From Sphingobacterium olei (lineage in GTDB: Bacteria; Bacteroidota; Bacteroidia; Sphingobacteriales; Sphingobacteriaceae): DNA of 64,000 nucleotides. The notes beneath the pieces were generated by a model that was not told the DNA's origin, did no database searches, and worked only from the letters and a program-made list of their open reading frames with translations. The stretch covers positions 539,057-603,056 of the forward strand of contig NZ_SUME01000002.1 in the NCBI RefSeq assembly GCF_005048855.1, read 5' to 3'. Position numbers and translations under genes: made by a program. Position 1 is the first letter of the stretch. Each line of letters opens with the position of its first letter. Shown one piece after another: positions 53,254 to 61,524 of this stretch.

Positions 53254-54021
53254 TTAAGCTTTTTTATGCGTTAAACTAGCAATGATCGTTTTCATAATAG
53301 TTCTGGTTGCCGGAGACCACCATTGTTTTAATACCTGCCCAATAACAGCATCATGATTTTCAGATAGCGTTGCCAAAAGCGATTTTCTCAAATTGAGCTT
53401 CGTAAGCCTCCATGCATTTTTTTCAAATTGGGTAACACTTTTCACTTTACGCATCGCGGCATTTTGAATGCGGTTGAAATCAACAACTTCATCTACTAAG
53501 CCCGCCTTCAGTGCTTCTTGTGGTTTGAGTAATTTACCCTCTAATAGAAAACGATACGCTTGTGCCTGCCCCAACCAAAAGCTGTACAGATCAAATATAC
53601 TATCCGGCACTACGATACCTACAGGGACTTCATTTAATCCAATAATAAATTCTCCTTCTGCCATAATACGGTAATCACAACAGATGGCCAATACGCATCC
53701 GCCCGCGGGACTATGCCCTGTAATTGCAGAAACAGCTGGTTTGGAAAAGCTTGCCAGCGTATGGAGCAGCAACATAAAACGATTCCAAAATTCCTTCATT
53801 TCCTCCGCATCGTAGTCATAAAGCGTAATCAAATCCAACCCAGAGGAGAAGAATCCTTCTTTGCCCGATAATATCAGTCCTTCTATCGCAGGATCTGCCT
53901 CGGCTTCATGAATCGCGACAATAAGTTCATTCACAACATGTATATCCATTGCATTCGACTTACCCCGATCCAAGGTGATATGAAAAATATGGTCGTCTTT
54001 CTTAATTTTTAAAAAATTCAT
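53254..54021 (-). CDS. Enoyl-CoA hydratase/isomerase family, delta3-delta2-enoyl-CoA isomerase-like
   Basis: A 255-residue crotonase-fold protein. Oxyanion-hole segments are GFFSSGLDLITLYDYD near 60 and GHSPAGGCVLAICCDYRIMAEGEFIIGLNEVPVGIVVPDS near 105-145. The GLNE-x3-GIV-x-P stretch and the late RLTKLNLRK segment resemble eukaryotic-type ECI1 isomerases more than hydratases. The start at 54021 was chosen because the longer frame starts with GTG and MNFLKIKKDDHIFHITLDR is the natural opening of the fold. It is the first gene of an operon with the dienoyl-CoA reductase-like gene and a lipoprotein; the two enzymes together would handle double bonds during beta-oxidation of unsaturated fatty acids. 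Confidence 0.82.
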   Translation of the reverse strand: MNFLKIKKDDHIFHITLDRGKSNAMDIHVVNELIVAIHEAEADPAIEGLILSGKEGFFSSGLDLITLYDYDAEEMKEFWNRFMLLLHTLASFSKPAVSAITGHSPAGGCVLAICCDYRIMAEGEFIIGLNEVPVGIVVPDSIFDLYSFWLGQAQAYRFLLEGKLLKPQEALKAGLVDEVVDFNRIQNAAMRKVKSVTQFEKNAWRLTKLNLRKSLLATLSENHDAVIGQVLKQWWSPATRTIMKTIIASLTHKKA

Positions 54022-54216
54022 CGTTTCAACTATTTCTGCTACTAAAAACCACCTTGACGGAGGATACACATTCTGCCTATATACACAACCTAAACTCCGT
54101 TAAGTTTGACACAAGATAAGCATTTTTTTATACACGATAGTATGGAAACAGGCGGTTTACTTCATCATCTATATAAATAAGCTTCTTCTTTTAGTTAACC
54201 ATTAAATATTCGAATC

Positions 54217-54741
54217 ATGGCAGAATTAAATCAAAAATCAGCTCCAGTGTCGGCAAAGAAACACCGTGTACGTCGACAAACACCCAAGGTAGACTTAACC
54301 GCTATGGTAGATCTAGCCTTTCTATTAATCACTTTCTTCATGTTGACCACAACGCTTAACAAACCAAATTCATTGGATGTTGCCATACCCGACAATGGAG
54401 ACGAAAAACCAACAGAAATAAACGAACGTCGAATCGTATCCCTTTTGCTTGCCGAAAATGAAGTCGTATGGTATCATGGCAATCTGGAGCGACCTATCTC
54501 AAATCCACAAAAAATACTGCTGGATTCGCCCGACCTGCGGACTACTCTTTTAAAACTGAAGAGCGCGATTCCTCTGGTCAGTGAGGGAAAAGATATGATC
54601 GTATTGATAAAGCCCAATAAGGATGCACGTACGAAAGACATTATTTGTACGCTTGACGAGATGCGGATAACGGATACAAAAAGGTACATGATTAGCAAAA
54701 TATCTCCTATTGAGACCGATCTAATTGCTTCTCTAAAATAA
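54217..54741 (+). CDS. exbD: ExbD/TolR-family biopolymer transport protein, orphan
   Basis: A 174-residue inner-membrane protein: a basic cytoplasmic N-terminus (KKHRVRRQTPKVDLTAM), one transmembrane helix (about 27-47, AMVDLAFLLITFFMLTT) with the essential proton-path Asp32, and a periplasmic domain (about 55-174) of ExbD type. Family role: part of the ExbB-ExbD motor that energises TonB. No exbB, tonB or second exbD is adjacent, so it is an orphan copy. The periplasmic part has an insertion-like stretch (WYHGNLERPISNPQKILL) longer than E. coli ExbD (141 residues). It converges on a TonB-plug protein gene; both stop codons lie within one shared terminator. Confidence 0.9.
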   Translation: MAELNQKSAPVSAKKHRVRRQTPKVDLTAMVDLAFLLITFFMLTTTLNKPNSLDVAIPDNGDEKPTEINERRIVSLLLAENEVVWYHGNLERPISNPQKILLDSPDLRTTLLKLKSAIPLVSEGKDMIVLIKPNKDARTKDIICTLDEMRITDTKRYMISKISPIETDLIASLK

Positions 54742-54775
54742 ATGAGGGGGATTTAGCCCCCCCCTCATTTATTTT
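54735..54775. terminator. Bidirectional terminator containing both stop codons
   Basis: A 16-bp stem AAAATAAATGAGGGGG paired with CCCCCTCATTTATTTT, loop ATTTAGCCC. The TAA of exbD and the stop of the converging gene at 54769 both lie in the arms. The outer arms give A/T-runs in both directions. Confidence 0.9.
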
Positions 54776-57411
54776 ACCTCAAACTCTATGGCTTTTCTAC
54801 CGATTCTTCCTCCTAAATCAATTCCTTCAATGACCATCAAGTACTTGCCTTTTCCATCGGAAGTAAAAAACTCGAAAGACGTCTGACCGTCTTTGTTAGC
54901 TACCAGACTTGGTTCCCAATGAATCGTGGTACGCAGGTCTCGGTTAAATTTCGTTTCATCCGACACATCATACACAGGCCTGTAAAACGTCCTATTCACA
55001 TGTATACCCTGTGGCTGTATCGTAACAAGCCCCTTAGGCGTAAAACTGCGCATCGCCGATGCCCCCGTTTTAGAGGTAATAATCAACAATCCGTTACCCC
55101 CATATGAGCCATATATCGCTGTATAGTTAACATTCCGCAGCACTTCCACACTTTCGACATCGGCTACATTGATCATCGCAATCTGATCTGCCTCAATATA
55201 CATCCCATCCAGTACCACTTGCATTGGAACATTCCCTCTTGTATTGTGAGGAATACCGTTCATAAAAGTCACGCCCATCAACCGGCCAGCAAGGCACATC
55301 TCGAGCGTAGCACAAGTGGACAAGTCTTCCGCCGATATAATTTGATCCGCATTACCCGAACCGTTAAGATTACTGGAATTTTCGGCAGCTCTTTTCTTTT
55401 TTGCCCTTACCACCACTTCTTCAATAGCAATTGCTCGTTCCATTAAACCATTACGCTCCAATTCACCAAAAAACTGTTTTGAATTGTTTATTTCATCTTT
55501 ATAAAAATCATTGATATCGCTCCTTTCTAACGCAGCATTTCTATTAGCAGAAAGAGTAGGATTTTCGGCCGTATTAATTTCAATGTCAATATTATTTTTA
55601 CCTTTTTCATTTTTTGCAGAAACCAAAAACTTGACGCTGTCCGGAAATAATAATTCATCGAATTCAAAATAACCGTCTTCGGAAGATAAGGTATCTATAA
55701 AATCCATAAAGTTCTTCGTAGAAATCAATTGTACAGACGCCTTTGGTTCTGCAGCCTTTCTACCCAACTTTCTGGTATAACCGGATATTTTTAGCGTCTT
55801 TTCAGGTTCAAACTTATGAGTGGTCGCGATTTCCAAATCTTTCCAGTCCATACTTCTCCAACCTTGTGTAAGCATCAGAAACTCCAAATCGGTCGCATTC
55901 ACTTCGTCATTGAAATAATAACCCGGATTTTCGATAAATCCTTTTAAATCTGAGCTCAACAATAACGTCGACAATATATTCGGTGCTACGGCATACTCGT
56001 CTTTGATTTTGGAAAGATCAACAACTGATGCGGATAATGCGGCAAAACGAATACTGTCTCCCTGAGTACCGACATTCAAATGCACATCCACTTTCTCGCG
56101 GTTAACATAACTCTCTTTATTAAGCGTTATTTCCATGGGAAGTATATTCTCCGGTTTATAGCTGAAAAAAGCACGCTCTACAACAGGTATAAACTGATCA
56201 TTTAAAATAGAGATCGTCACAACCCCTGTTGGCAATTTATCCTTATCAACAGCGAAAACCAGTTCGTTTTTAGTTAATTTCTGTTTTGACACGAAATATA
56301 CCTGCCCCAAATGCTGCACGACAAAATACATTTCTTTTTGATCGACTAAATCTGGAGAAATATTCAGCTGTGCATATACTTTGCTTGGGTTTAGATTATT
56401 AACGAGCAGAGAATAACCCGATTTTTCGATCGAAGGAACAGGCACTTCTTGTTTGGAACCGTCAGCAAACTCAGCAAATGCATTGAGCACCATATCTTCG
56501 TTAATAAATATAGACGATGCCCCCATTCCAAGATCGTTCGTTTCGACTGAAACAATTGTATCCACCCCCGCAAGAACGACCAACTTTGCTTTTATTCCCA
56601 AGCCATTTGGTTGAATTGCCTTTATTCCAATATTGTTTACGGCATTCGCTAACAACTTGCCGCCCTCGGGAAAAATCTGCAAATGATTGTTTTGTTGGGG
56701 AGCAATTCCTTTGATAAGTTTCGTAACATTTATCTTCTCCATATTTTCGAAACGGAGTTTAAGAAGGGGATCTTTATATTTTTTATCTACTTTTATTGTA
56801 GCTAGCCCCGCTTCATCACTAGTTGTCCTTCCCCTATCGACCACCTTGCCTTCATTGATCACCTCGTATCTTATACTTGTTTTAGAAAGCGCATTACCGG
56901 CGAGACTTTTCAAATTAATAGCATAAATATTGTCTTTCTCAGACGAGGTAACGGACGTAGTTGTCAACACATTATCCAGACGGCCATTACTAATCTGAAT
57001 CGTACGATCATAAAAATGAGCATCGTCGTAATTTCGCATCCAGTTTGTATATGCCCTAATTCGGTACGATCCCTCTACTATGGTATCGTTCAACACGAAA
57101 TCTCCTATCCCTAAGCCTGAAATCAACGGAATCTTTATAGCCGCTACGATTTCCTCACTGGGACTTATTAGCTCTACGTTTGCAATGCCACTCAAATTGG
57201 AAAAGAAATTATGGATACCAATCGTAGTATATGCCTTAAACCAAATTGTTTCCCCTGCTGTGTAGGCATATTTATCCAGATGTAAATACATTTTCTCCTG
57301 CGGATTGGATTGATAAAAATCATCCGCTTTCTCTAAAGTTTTTTGGATATCTTGAGTATATCCTGTCGAAAAAAACACTAAAAAGGAAAATAAAAGGAAA
57401 AAGGCTCTCAT
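54769..57411 (-). CDS. Secreted MG2-like protein with TonB-receptor plug domain but no barrel
   Basis: 880 residues from the ATG at 57411 (the longer frame starts with TTG). Signal peptide MRAFFLLFSFLVFFSTGYTQ. An N-terminal macroglobulin-like beta domain (YLHLDKYAYTAGETIWFKAYTTIG, GSYRIRAYTNWMRN, about 40-160) is followed by several beta domains. Near 670-780 is a TonB-dependent receptor plug (GVTFMNGIPHNTRGNVPMQVVLDGMYIEADQIAMINVADVESVEVLRN, then YGSYGGNGLLIITSKTG), and near 830 a domain ending WEPSLVANKDGQTSFEFFTSDGKGKYLMVIEGID. There is no 22-strand barrel. The type is common in Bacteroidota but of unknown function; perhaps an outer-membrane-associated complex or adhesin. Convergent with an orphan exbD, which may be coincidence. 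Confidence 0.85.
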   Translation of the reverse strand: MRAFFLLFSFLVFFSTGYTQDIQKTLEKADDFYQSNPQEKMYLHLDKYAYTAGETIWFKAYTTIGIHNFFSNLSGIANVELISPSEEIVAAIKIPLISGLGIGDFVLNDTIVEGSYRIRAYTNWMRNYDDAHFYDRTIQISNGRLDNVLTTTSVTSSEKDNIYAINLKSLAGNALSKTSIRYEVINEGKVVDRGRTTSDEAGLATIKVDKKYKDPLLKLRFENMEKINVTKLIKGIAPQQNNHLQIFPEGGKLLANAVNNIGIKAIQPNGLGIKAKLVVLAGVDTIVSVETNDLGMGASSIFINEDMVLNAFAEFADGSKQEVPVPSIEKSGYSLLVNNLNPSKVYAQLNISPDLVDQKEMYFVVQHLGQVYFVSKQKLTKNELVFAVDKDKLPTGVVTISILNDQFIPVVERAFFSYKPENILPMEITLNKESYVNREKVDVHLNVGTQGDSIRFAALSASVVDLSKIKDEYAVAPNILSTLLLSSDLKGFIENPGYYFNDEVNATDLEFLMLTQGWRSMDWKDLEIATTHKFEPEKTLKISGYTRKLGRKAAEPKASVQLISTKNFMDFIDTLSSEDGYFEFDELLFPDSVKFLVSAKNEKGKNNIDIEINTAENPTLSANRNAALERSDINDFYKDEINNSKQFFGELERNGLMERAIAIEEVVVRAKKKRAAENSSNLNGSGNADQIISAEDLSTCATLEMCLAGRLMGVTFMNGIPHNTRGNVPMQVVLDGMYIEADQIAMINVADVESVEVLRNVNYTAIYGSYGGNGLLIITSKTGASAMRSFTPKGLVTIQPQGIHVNRTFYRPVYDVSDETKFNRDLRTTIHWEPSLVANKDGQTSFEFFTSDGKGKYLMVIEGIDLGGRIGRKAIEFEVK

Positions 57412-57491
57412 AATTATTGTCAATTGATTTAAAATCTGATAGGTGAAAGATAAAAAATATTATGCAATTCGCATTATGATACGTAAAAATT

Positions 57492-57522
57492 TATGTAATC
57501 TTAACAGACATCAATATCTTTG
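57492..57522 (+). promoter_or_regulatory. Candidate purD promoter, -7 box 4 bases from ATG
   Basis: TATG (57492-57495), a 19-base spacer, TATCTTTG (57515-57522), then CTAG and the purD ATG. The -7 box is exact and the -33 box matches three of four. No room exists for a normal leader. Confidence 0.55.
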
Positions 57523-57526
57523 CTAG

Positions 57527-58801
57527 ATGAATATCTTAATCGTTGGATCGGGTGGACGTGAATCTGCCTTTGCTTATAAACTAGCACAAAGCCCTAGACT
57601 ATCAAAACTCTTTATTGCCCCAGGTAATGCCGGTACAGGGGTTTATGGTCAAAATGTACCTTTAAAAGTAACCGATTTCGAAGGAATTGCAACCTTTGCT
57701 TTGGAGAACAAAATAGAGATCATATTAGTGGGGCCGGAAGAACCATTGGTAAAAGGCATTCATGATTATTTTTTAGGGAGAGAAGACATTAAACATATCG
57801 CAGTGATCGGCCCCCAACAACTTGGTGCTCAGCTAGAAGGATCTAAAGACTTTTCAAAGGAGTTTATGTTTAGACATAATATCCCTACCGCGGCATACAA
57901 ATCTTTTGATAAATCAAATTTAGAAGAAGGCTTGACATACCTAGAAACCCAGAATCTTCCGATCGTTTTAAAGGCTGATGGATTAGCTGCCGGTAAGGGT
58001 GTTTTGATTTGCGAGACTATTGAGAACGCGAAAGATGAACTCACGGCTATGATAGCAGAGGCCAAATTCGGAGATGCGAGTAGTGTAGTTGTCATTGAAG
58101 AATTTTTAAAGGGCATCGAACTTTCTGTATTTGTATTAACCGATGGTAATTCCTACAAAGTATTACCGTCCGCGAAAGATTATAAGCGGATTGGAGAAGG
58201 AGATACCGGATTGAATACAGGGGGAATGGGCTCTATCTCGCCTGTGCCATTTGCAGATGAAACTTTCTTGAGCAAAGTCGAAGAACGCATCATTAAACCT
58301 ACGGTCGAAGGCCTCAAAAACGACAACATTCCGTACAAAGGATTTATCTTCATCGGTTTAATGAATGTTGAAGGAGAACCATTTGTCATCGAATATAATG
58401 TACGTATGGGAGATCCAGAAACAGAGTCGGTACTTCCTCGAATAGAATCTGACTTGTTGGACCTTTTGGAGGGTGTCGCACAGGGAAATTTAGAGACACG
58501 TTCGTATACGGTTTCTCCAAAAACAGCCGTTACCGTCATGCTGGTCTCGGGCGGTTATCCGGGAGATTACGAATCTGGAAAAGTAATTTCGAATATAGAA
58601 AACGTAAAGGAATCGATCGTATTCCACGCAGGCACGAAGGAAGTTAACGGAGAAGTGGTAACTGCAGGCGGTCGCGTAATAGCCGTCACTACTTTACAAA
58701 ATGACCTTTTCTCGGCTTTACAGCAGGCAACTGCGGATGCTGGACGTATTTTTTATCAAGGAAAATACTTCAGAACAGACATTGGATTCGATCTTATTTA
58801 A
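57527..58801 (+). CDS. purD: Phosphoribosylamine-glycine ligase (GARS)
   Basis: A 424-residue ATP-grasp enzyme that joins phosphoribosylamine and glycine in purine synthesis. Seen: the N-terminal MNILIVGSGGRESAFAYKLAQS, IVGP-like ILVGPEEPLVKGIHDYF near 66, ATP-grasp segments LPIVLKADGLAAGKGVLIC near 140 and VVIEEFLKGIELSVFVLTDG near 190, the signature GLNTGGMGSISP near 228, and EYNVRMGDPETE near 287. Full-length and typical. Divergent from the plug protein gene; followed after 98 bases by tRNA-Glu with its own promoter. Confidence 0.97.
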   Translation: MNILIVGSGGRESAFAYKLAQSPRLSKLFIAPGNAGTGVYGQNVPLKVTDFEGIATFALENKIEIILVGPEEPLVKGIHDYFLGREDIKHIAVIGPQQLGAQLEGSKDFSKEFMFRHNIPTAAYKSFDKSNLEEGLTYLETQNLPIVLKADGLAAGKGVLICETIENAKDELTAMIAEAKFGDASSVVVIEEFLKGIELSVFVLTDGNSYKVLPSAKDYKRIGEGDTGLNTGGMGSISPVPFADETFLSKVEERIIKPTVEGLKNDNIPYKGFIFIGLMNVEGEPFVIEYNVRMGDPETESVLPRIESDLLDLLEGVAQGNLETRSYTVSPKTAVTVMLVSGGYPGDYESGKVISNIENVKESIVFHAGTKEVNGEVVTAGGRVIAVTTLQNDLFSALQQATADAGRIFYQGKYFRTDIGFDLI

Positions 58802-58850
58802 AAATAAAAAATTAAAATCCAATAAGTTACAATTTTGGTGGTGAAAATAT

Positions 58851-58881
58851 TTTGGAAGTAATAAAAAAGCCTCTATATTTG
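58851..58881 (+). promoter_or_regulatory. tRNA-Glu promoter, perfect Bacteroidota consensus
   Basis: TTTG (58851-58854), a 19-base spacer, TATATTTG (58874-58881). Both boxes match the TTTG / TAnnTTTG consensus exactly. The expected transcription start lies about 10-12 bases before the tRNA. Confidence 0.88.
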
Positions 58882-58899
58882 CATCACCAAATCGGAAAT

Positions 58900-58971
58900 G
58901 GCCCGTTCGTCTAGGGGTTAGGACGCCAGATTTTCATTCTGGAAACAGGGGTTCGATTCCCCTACGGGCTA
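58900..58971 (+). tRNA. tRNA-Glu (anticodon TTC)
   Basis: A 72-base cloverleaf: acceptor arm GGCCCGT with ACGGGCT (the first pair is a G-U), D arm with CTAGGGGTTAG, anticodon stem CCAGA/TCTGG around the loop TTTTCAT (anticodon TTC), T arm AGGGG-TTCGATT-CCCCT, and discriminator A. CCA is not encoded. A hairpin terminator follows. Confidence 0.96.
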
Positions 58972-58974
58972 CTT

Positions 58975-59004
58975 AAGGAGACACTACTTAACGGTTGTCT
59001 CCTT
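58975..59004 (+). terminator. Terminator after tRNA-Glu
   Basis: A stem AAGGAGACA / TGTCTCCTT (9 bp) with a 12-base loop, followed by a T-run to 59009. It lies 3 bases after the tRNA. Confidence 0.9.
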
Positions 59005-59085
59005 TTTTTATGCCATAAAAAGCCGCGTTAAATGTTTGCGAAAAACAGGACAAATAACGAACTTACCAAAGTTAATGGCTAAATC

Positions 59086-60627
59086 ATGAATAAAATACAG
59101 CTATATCAAATTATCTTAGTTATCCTTTGCAACATTATTTTCTTTACATCCTATTCCAACGCACAGCAGAAACAACGAAAACCTAACGTACTTTTTATTT
59201 TGGTCGATGATCTAAAACCTGCTATACATGGTTTTGGGGATATAGCAGCTGTCACACCAAACATCGATGGTTTGATTGACCGGGGAGTGCGATTTGATCG
59301 TGCCTACAGTAACCAAGCCGTTTGTGTGGCATCACGGAACAGTCTGCTACTGGGGAGCCGTTCAACCTCAACGGGACTTTACGACTTTGGAAGAGACATT
59401 CGCCAATATTATCCAGCCGTGATAACACTTCCTGAAGCCTTTAAAAATCAAGGATATTTCACACAGGCCATAGGCAAGGTATTTCATGTTGGTCATAATA
59501 CGTACAACGATACACAATCTTGGTCGGTGCCTCATTTTCATGAAAAGATTATTGAATACGTTACGATGGACAAGACGCAATCCGAATTGACTATAGAAGC
59601 GGCCCTTTTTGAAAATCATTCGTGGGAATATGCACTGAAACAGATAAAGGGTATCCCTTGGGAATCGCCCGATGTACCTGACGAAGCTTACGGTGATGGG
59701 CGTGTGGCAAACAAGGCCGTACAGGTACTGGACTCGCTACAAAATCAAAAGCAACCTTTCTTTCTTGCCGTAGGCTTTGCGCGTCCACATCTCCCCTTCT
59801 CCGTGCCCAAAAAGTACTGGGACTTATATGATAGGGCCCAAATTCCACTACCGAAGACCGAGGAACACCCTTCAGGAGCACCAGATTTTGCCATCAAACG
59901 ATTCGGCGAAATTGAACAATACCAAAATATCCCGGCGTACGAAGAAAACAAACGTTACCCCGATTCACTCAAAAGACAACTTATACATGGCTACTACGCT
60001 GGTGTAAGTTACGTCGACACCCAGATAGGAAAGGTATTGAGCGAACTGAGAAGAACCGGTTTGGATAAAAATACGATCGTTGTACTTTGGGGAGACCATG
60101 GCTATCTGCTCGGTGACATGGGCATGTGGACAAAACATGTAAATTACGAATTAGCAAATCGCGTTCCTCTTGTGATTTCTTATCCGAAGGAAATTTTGAG
60201 TGGACATGCTTCCACCTCGATTGTGGAGACCGTTGATATTTATCCCACATTAATCCAATTAGCGGGTTTAAAACTTACTACAAACAATCCTGTTCCTTTC
60301 GATGGAGAAAGTCTGGTTCCTTTGTTAACGAAAAAAGAACATAAAATAGACTACGCCTATCATTGTTATCCGCGCGATGGCTGGATGGGACGTGCCATCC
60401 GAACAGATAGCTTTCGCTTAGTGGAATGGACTAACATCAAAAATAAGAATCTACCCCCACAATATGAATTTTATATCTATGGATCCGATTTGCTGGAATA
60501 TAAAAATCAAGCTGACATCAACAATAAGGATTTTCAGGAAACGCTCAATTTGCTAAAATTACAGCCGGAGTACCACAATCCCCTGCCGCCTAGTCCCGCT
60601 AAAACGGTCGAGGCTCTTGACAACTAG
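59086..60627 (+). CDS. S1-family sulfatase with CxAxR motif (iduronate-sulfatase-like)
   Basis: A 513-residue protein with a signal peptide (to about residue 26, SNAQ). It matches the iduronate-2-sulfatase-like branch of S1: VLFILVDDLKPAIHGFG with metal-binding Asp-Asp, TPNIDGLIDRGVRFDRAYSNQAVC, the formylglycine site Cys80-V-A-S-R84, GKVFHVGHN near 125, FFLAVGFARPHLPFSVPKKYWDLYD near 225, and VVLWGDHGYLLGDMGMWTKH near 340. The third motif position is Ala, not the usual Pro; Cys-x-Ala-x-Arg is known in some sulfatases and is probably functional. It stands alone between tRNA-Glu and a lipid gene pair, with its own terminator. Substrate unknown, probably a sulfated glycan. Confidence 0.93.
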   Translation: MNKIQLYQIILVILCNIIFFTSYSNAQQKQRKPNVLFILVDDLKPAIHGFGDIAAVTPNIDGLIDRGVRFDRAYSNQAVCVASRNSLLLGSRSTSTGLYDFGRDIRQYYPAVITLPEAFKNQGYFTQAIGKVFHVGHNTYNDTQSWSVPHFHEKIIEYVTMDKTQSELTIEAALFENHSWEYALKQIKGIPWESPDVPDEAYGDGRVANKAVQVLDSLQNQKQPFFLAVGFARPHLPFSVPKKYWDLYDRAQIPLPKTEEHPSGAPDFAIKRFGEIEQYQNIPAYEENKRYPDSLKRQLIHGYYAGVSYVDTQIGKVLSELRRTGLDKNTIVVLWGDHGYLLGDMGMWTKHVNYELANRVPLVISYPKEILSGHASTSIVETVDIYPTLIQLAGLKLTTNNPVPFDGESLVPLLTKKEHKIDYAYHCYPRDGWMGRAIRTDSFRLVEWTNIKNKNLPPQYEFYIYGSDLLEYKNQADINNKDFQETLNLLKLQPEYHNPLPPSPAKTVEALDN

Positions 60628-60940
60628 TCGAACAGGTTTAATTCCACTCGAAGAGACTAAACAGAATAAGTGGCTTTTATCAAGCCGCTTTTTTATTTTT
60701 TGAGGATACCTCAATCCCTATTATCAAATACCCGACGAGTCAGAGCAGCAGCCTTTAGCATGTTGCTCACCCTATTTTGTGATTTTCGCAAAACAGATAA
60801 AATAATATTATTGTTTTACACAAATTCAACTATAAAAATCACAATATATTTGTTCTTATAAATCATCAGTGAAATAGCCTCATCCAGAGAAAAAGTGATG
60901 GAGCACACATAAAAAATTTAGAAGAAAAAACCTTCATAAT
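60628..60940. other. 313-bp intergenic region
   Basis: It holds the sulfatase terminator. The rest is AT-rich with no gene, no exact TAnnTTTG box and no fold that I could recognise; the promoter of the following lipid gene pair must lie here but was not identified. Confidence 0.5.
60668..60690 (+). terminator. Terminator after the second sulfatase
   Basis: A stem AAGTGGCTT / AAGCCGCTT (9 bp, one G-U pair), loop TTATC, followed by TTTTATTTTT. It lies 41 bases after the stop. Confidence 0.88.
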
Positions 60941-61522
60941 ATGGATTCTAAAAAAGAAAATATATGGAACGTGCCCAATGCACTGTCTATATACCGCATC
61001 CTAGCTTTACCATTTATTATACAGGCAATAGTAACAGGAAATAAATCACTGTTTATCATGTTATTATCTATAAATTTGGTAACGGACATTCTAGATGGCT
61101 TAATTGCCAGGGTGTTTCACTTACAAACCGAGTGGGGTGCAAAGTTGGATTCACTGGCCGATGTTGGCACGTATATCATGGCTTTCACGGGGATGGTAGT
61201 ATTAGAGAGAACCTTTGTGAGCACATACCGCGTCGAATTTACCACGCTAATTGTGTTGTGGATCTTTCCACAGCTATTGTCCTTGATTCGTTTCAAACAC
61301 TTTCCGAGCTTTCATTTATGGTCCTACAAGGCGACGGGCTATGTTCAGGGTATATTCATCTTCACTTTTTTTCTTTTCGGTTTTAACGCTGCCTACTTTT
61401 ATTTTATGCTAGTGGTTAGTTGTTTGGCTTATTTGGAAGAACTGTTGCTAGTCGTTTTATTAGCCAAACTTCGCTCCAACCTAAAAAGTATCTTCTTTGT
61501 TTTACGCCGTAAATCCGAATAA
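60941..61522 (+). CDS. CDP-alcohol phosphatidyltransferase family protein
   Basis: A 193-residue membrane enzyme. The signature DG-x2-AR-x8-G-x3-D-x3-D is complete: DGLIARVFHLQTEWGAKLDSLAD (about residues 50-72). Hydrophobic segments follow (TYIMAFTGMVVL, FTTLIVLWIFPQLLSLI, GIFIFTFFLFGFNAAYFYFMLVV). The family moves a phospho-alcohol between a CDP-activated lipid and an alcohol (phosphatidylglycerol-phosphate, phosphatidylserine, phosphatidylinositol-phosphate or related synthases); the acceptor cannot be read. Two bases separate its stop from the start of a CdsA-like gene, so the pair could activate and then transfer a lipid head group. Confidence 0.9.
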   Translation: MDSKKENIWNVPNALSIYRILALPFIIQAIVTGNKSLFIMLLSINLVTDILDGLIARVFHLQTEWGAKLDSLADVGTYIMAFTGMVVLERTFVSTYRVEFTTLIVLWIFPQLLSLIRFKHFPSFHLWSYKATGYVQGIFIFTFFLFGFNAAYFYFMLVVSCLAYLEELLLVVLLAKLRSNLKSIFFVLRRKSE

Positions 61523-61524
61523 AT

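Noticed and set aside
54474..54698. 74-residue antisense frame inside exbD
   Set aside because: It lies fully within a well-supported gene on the other strand, has no promoter or family features, and is a shadow frame.
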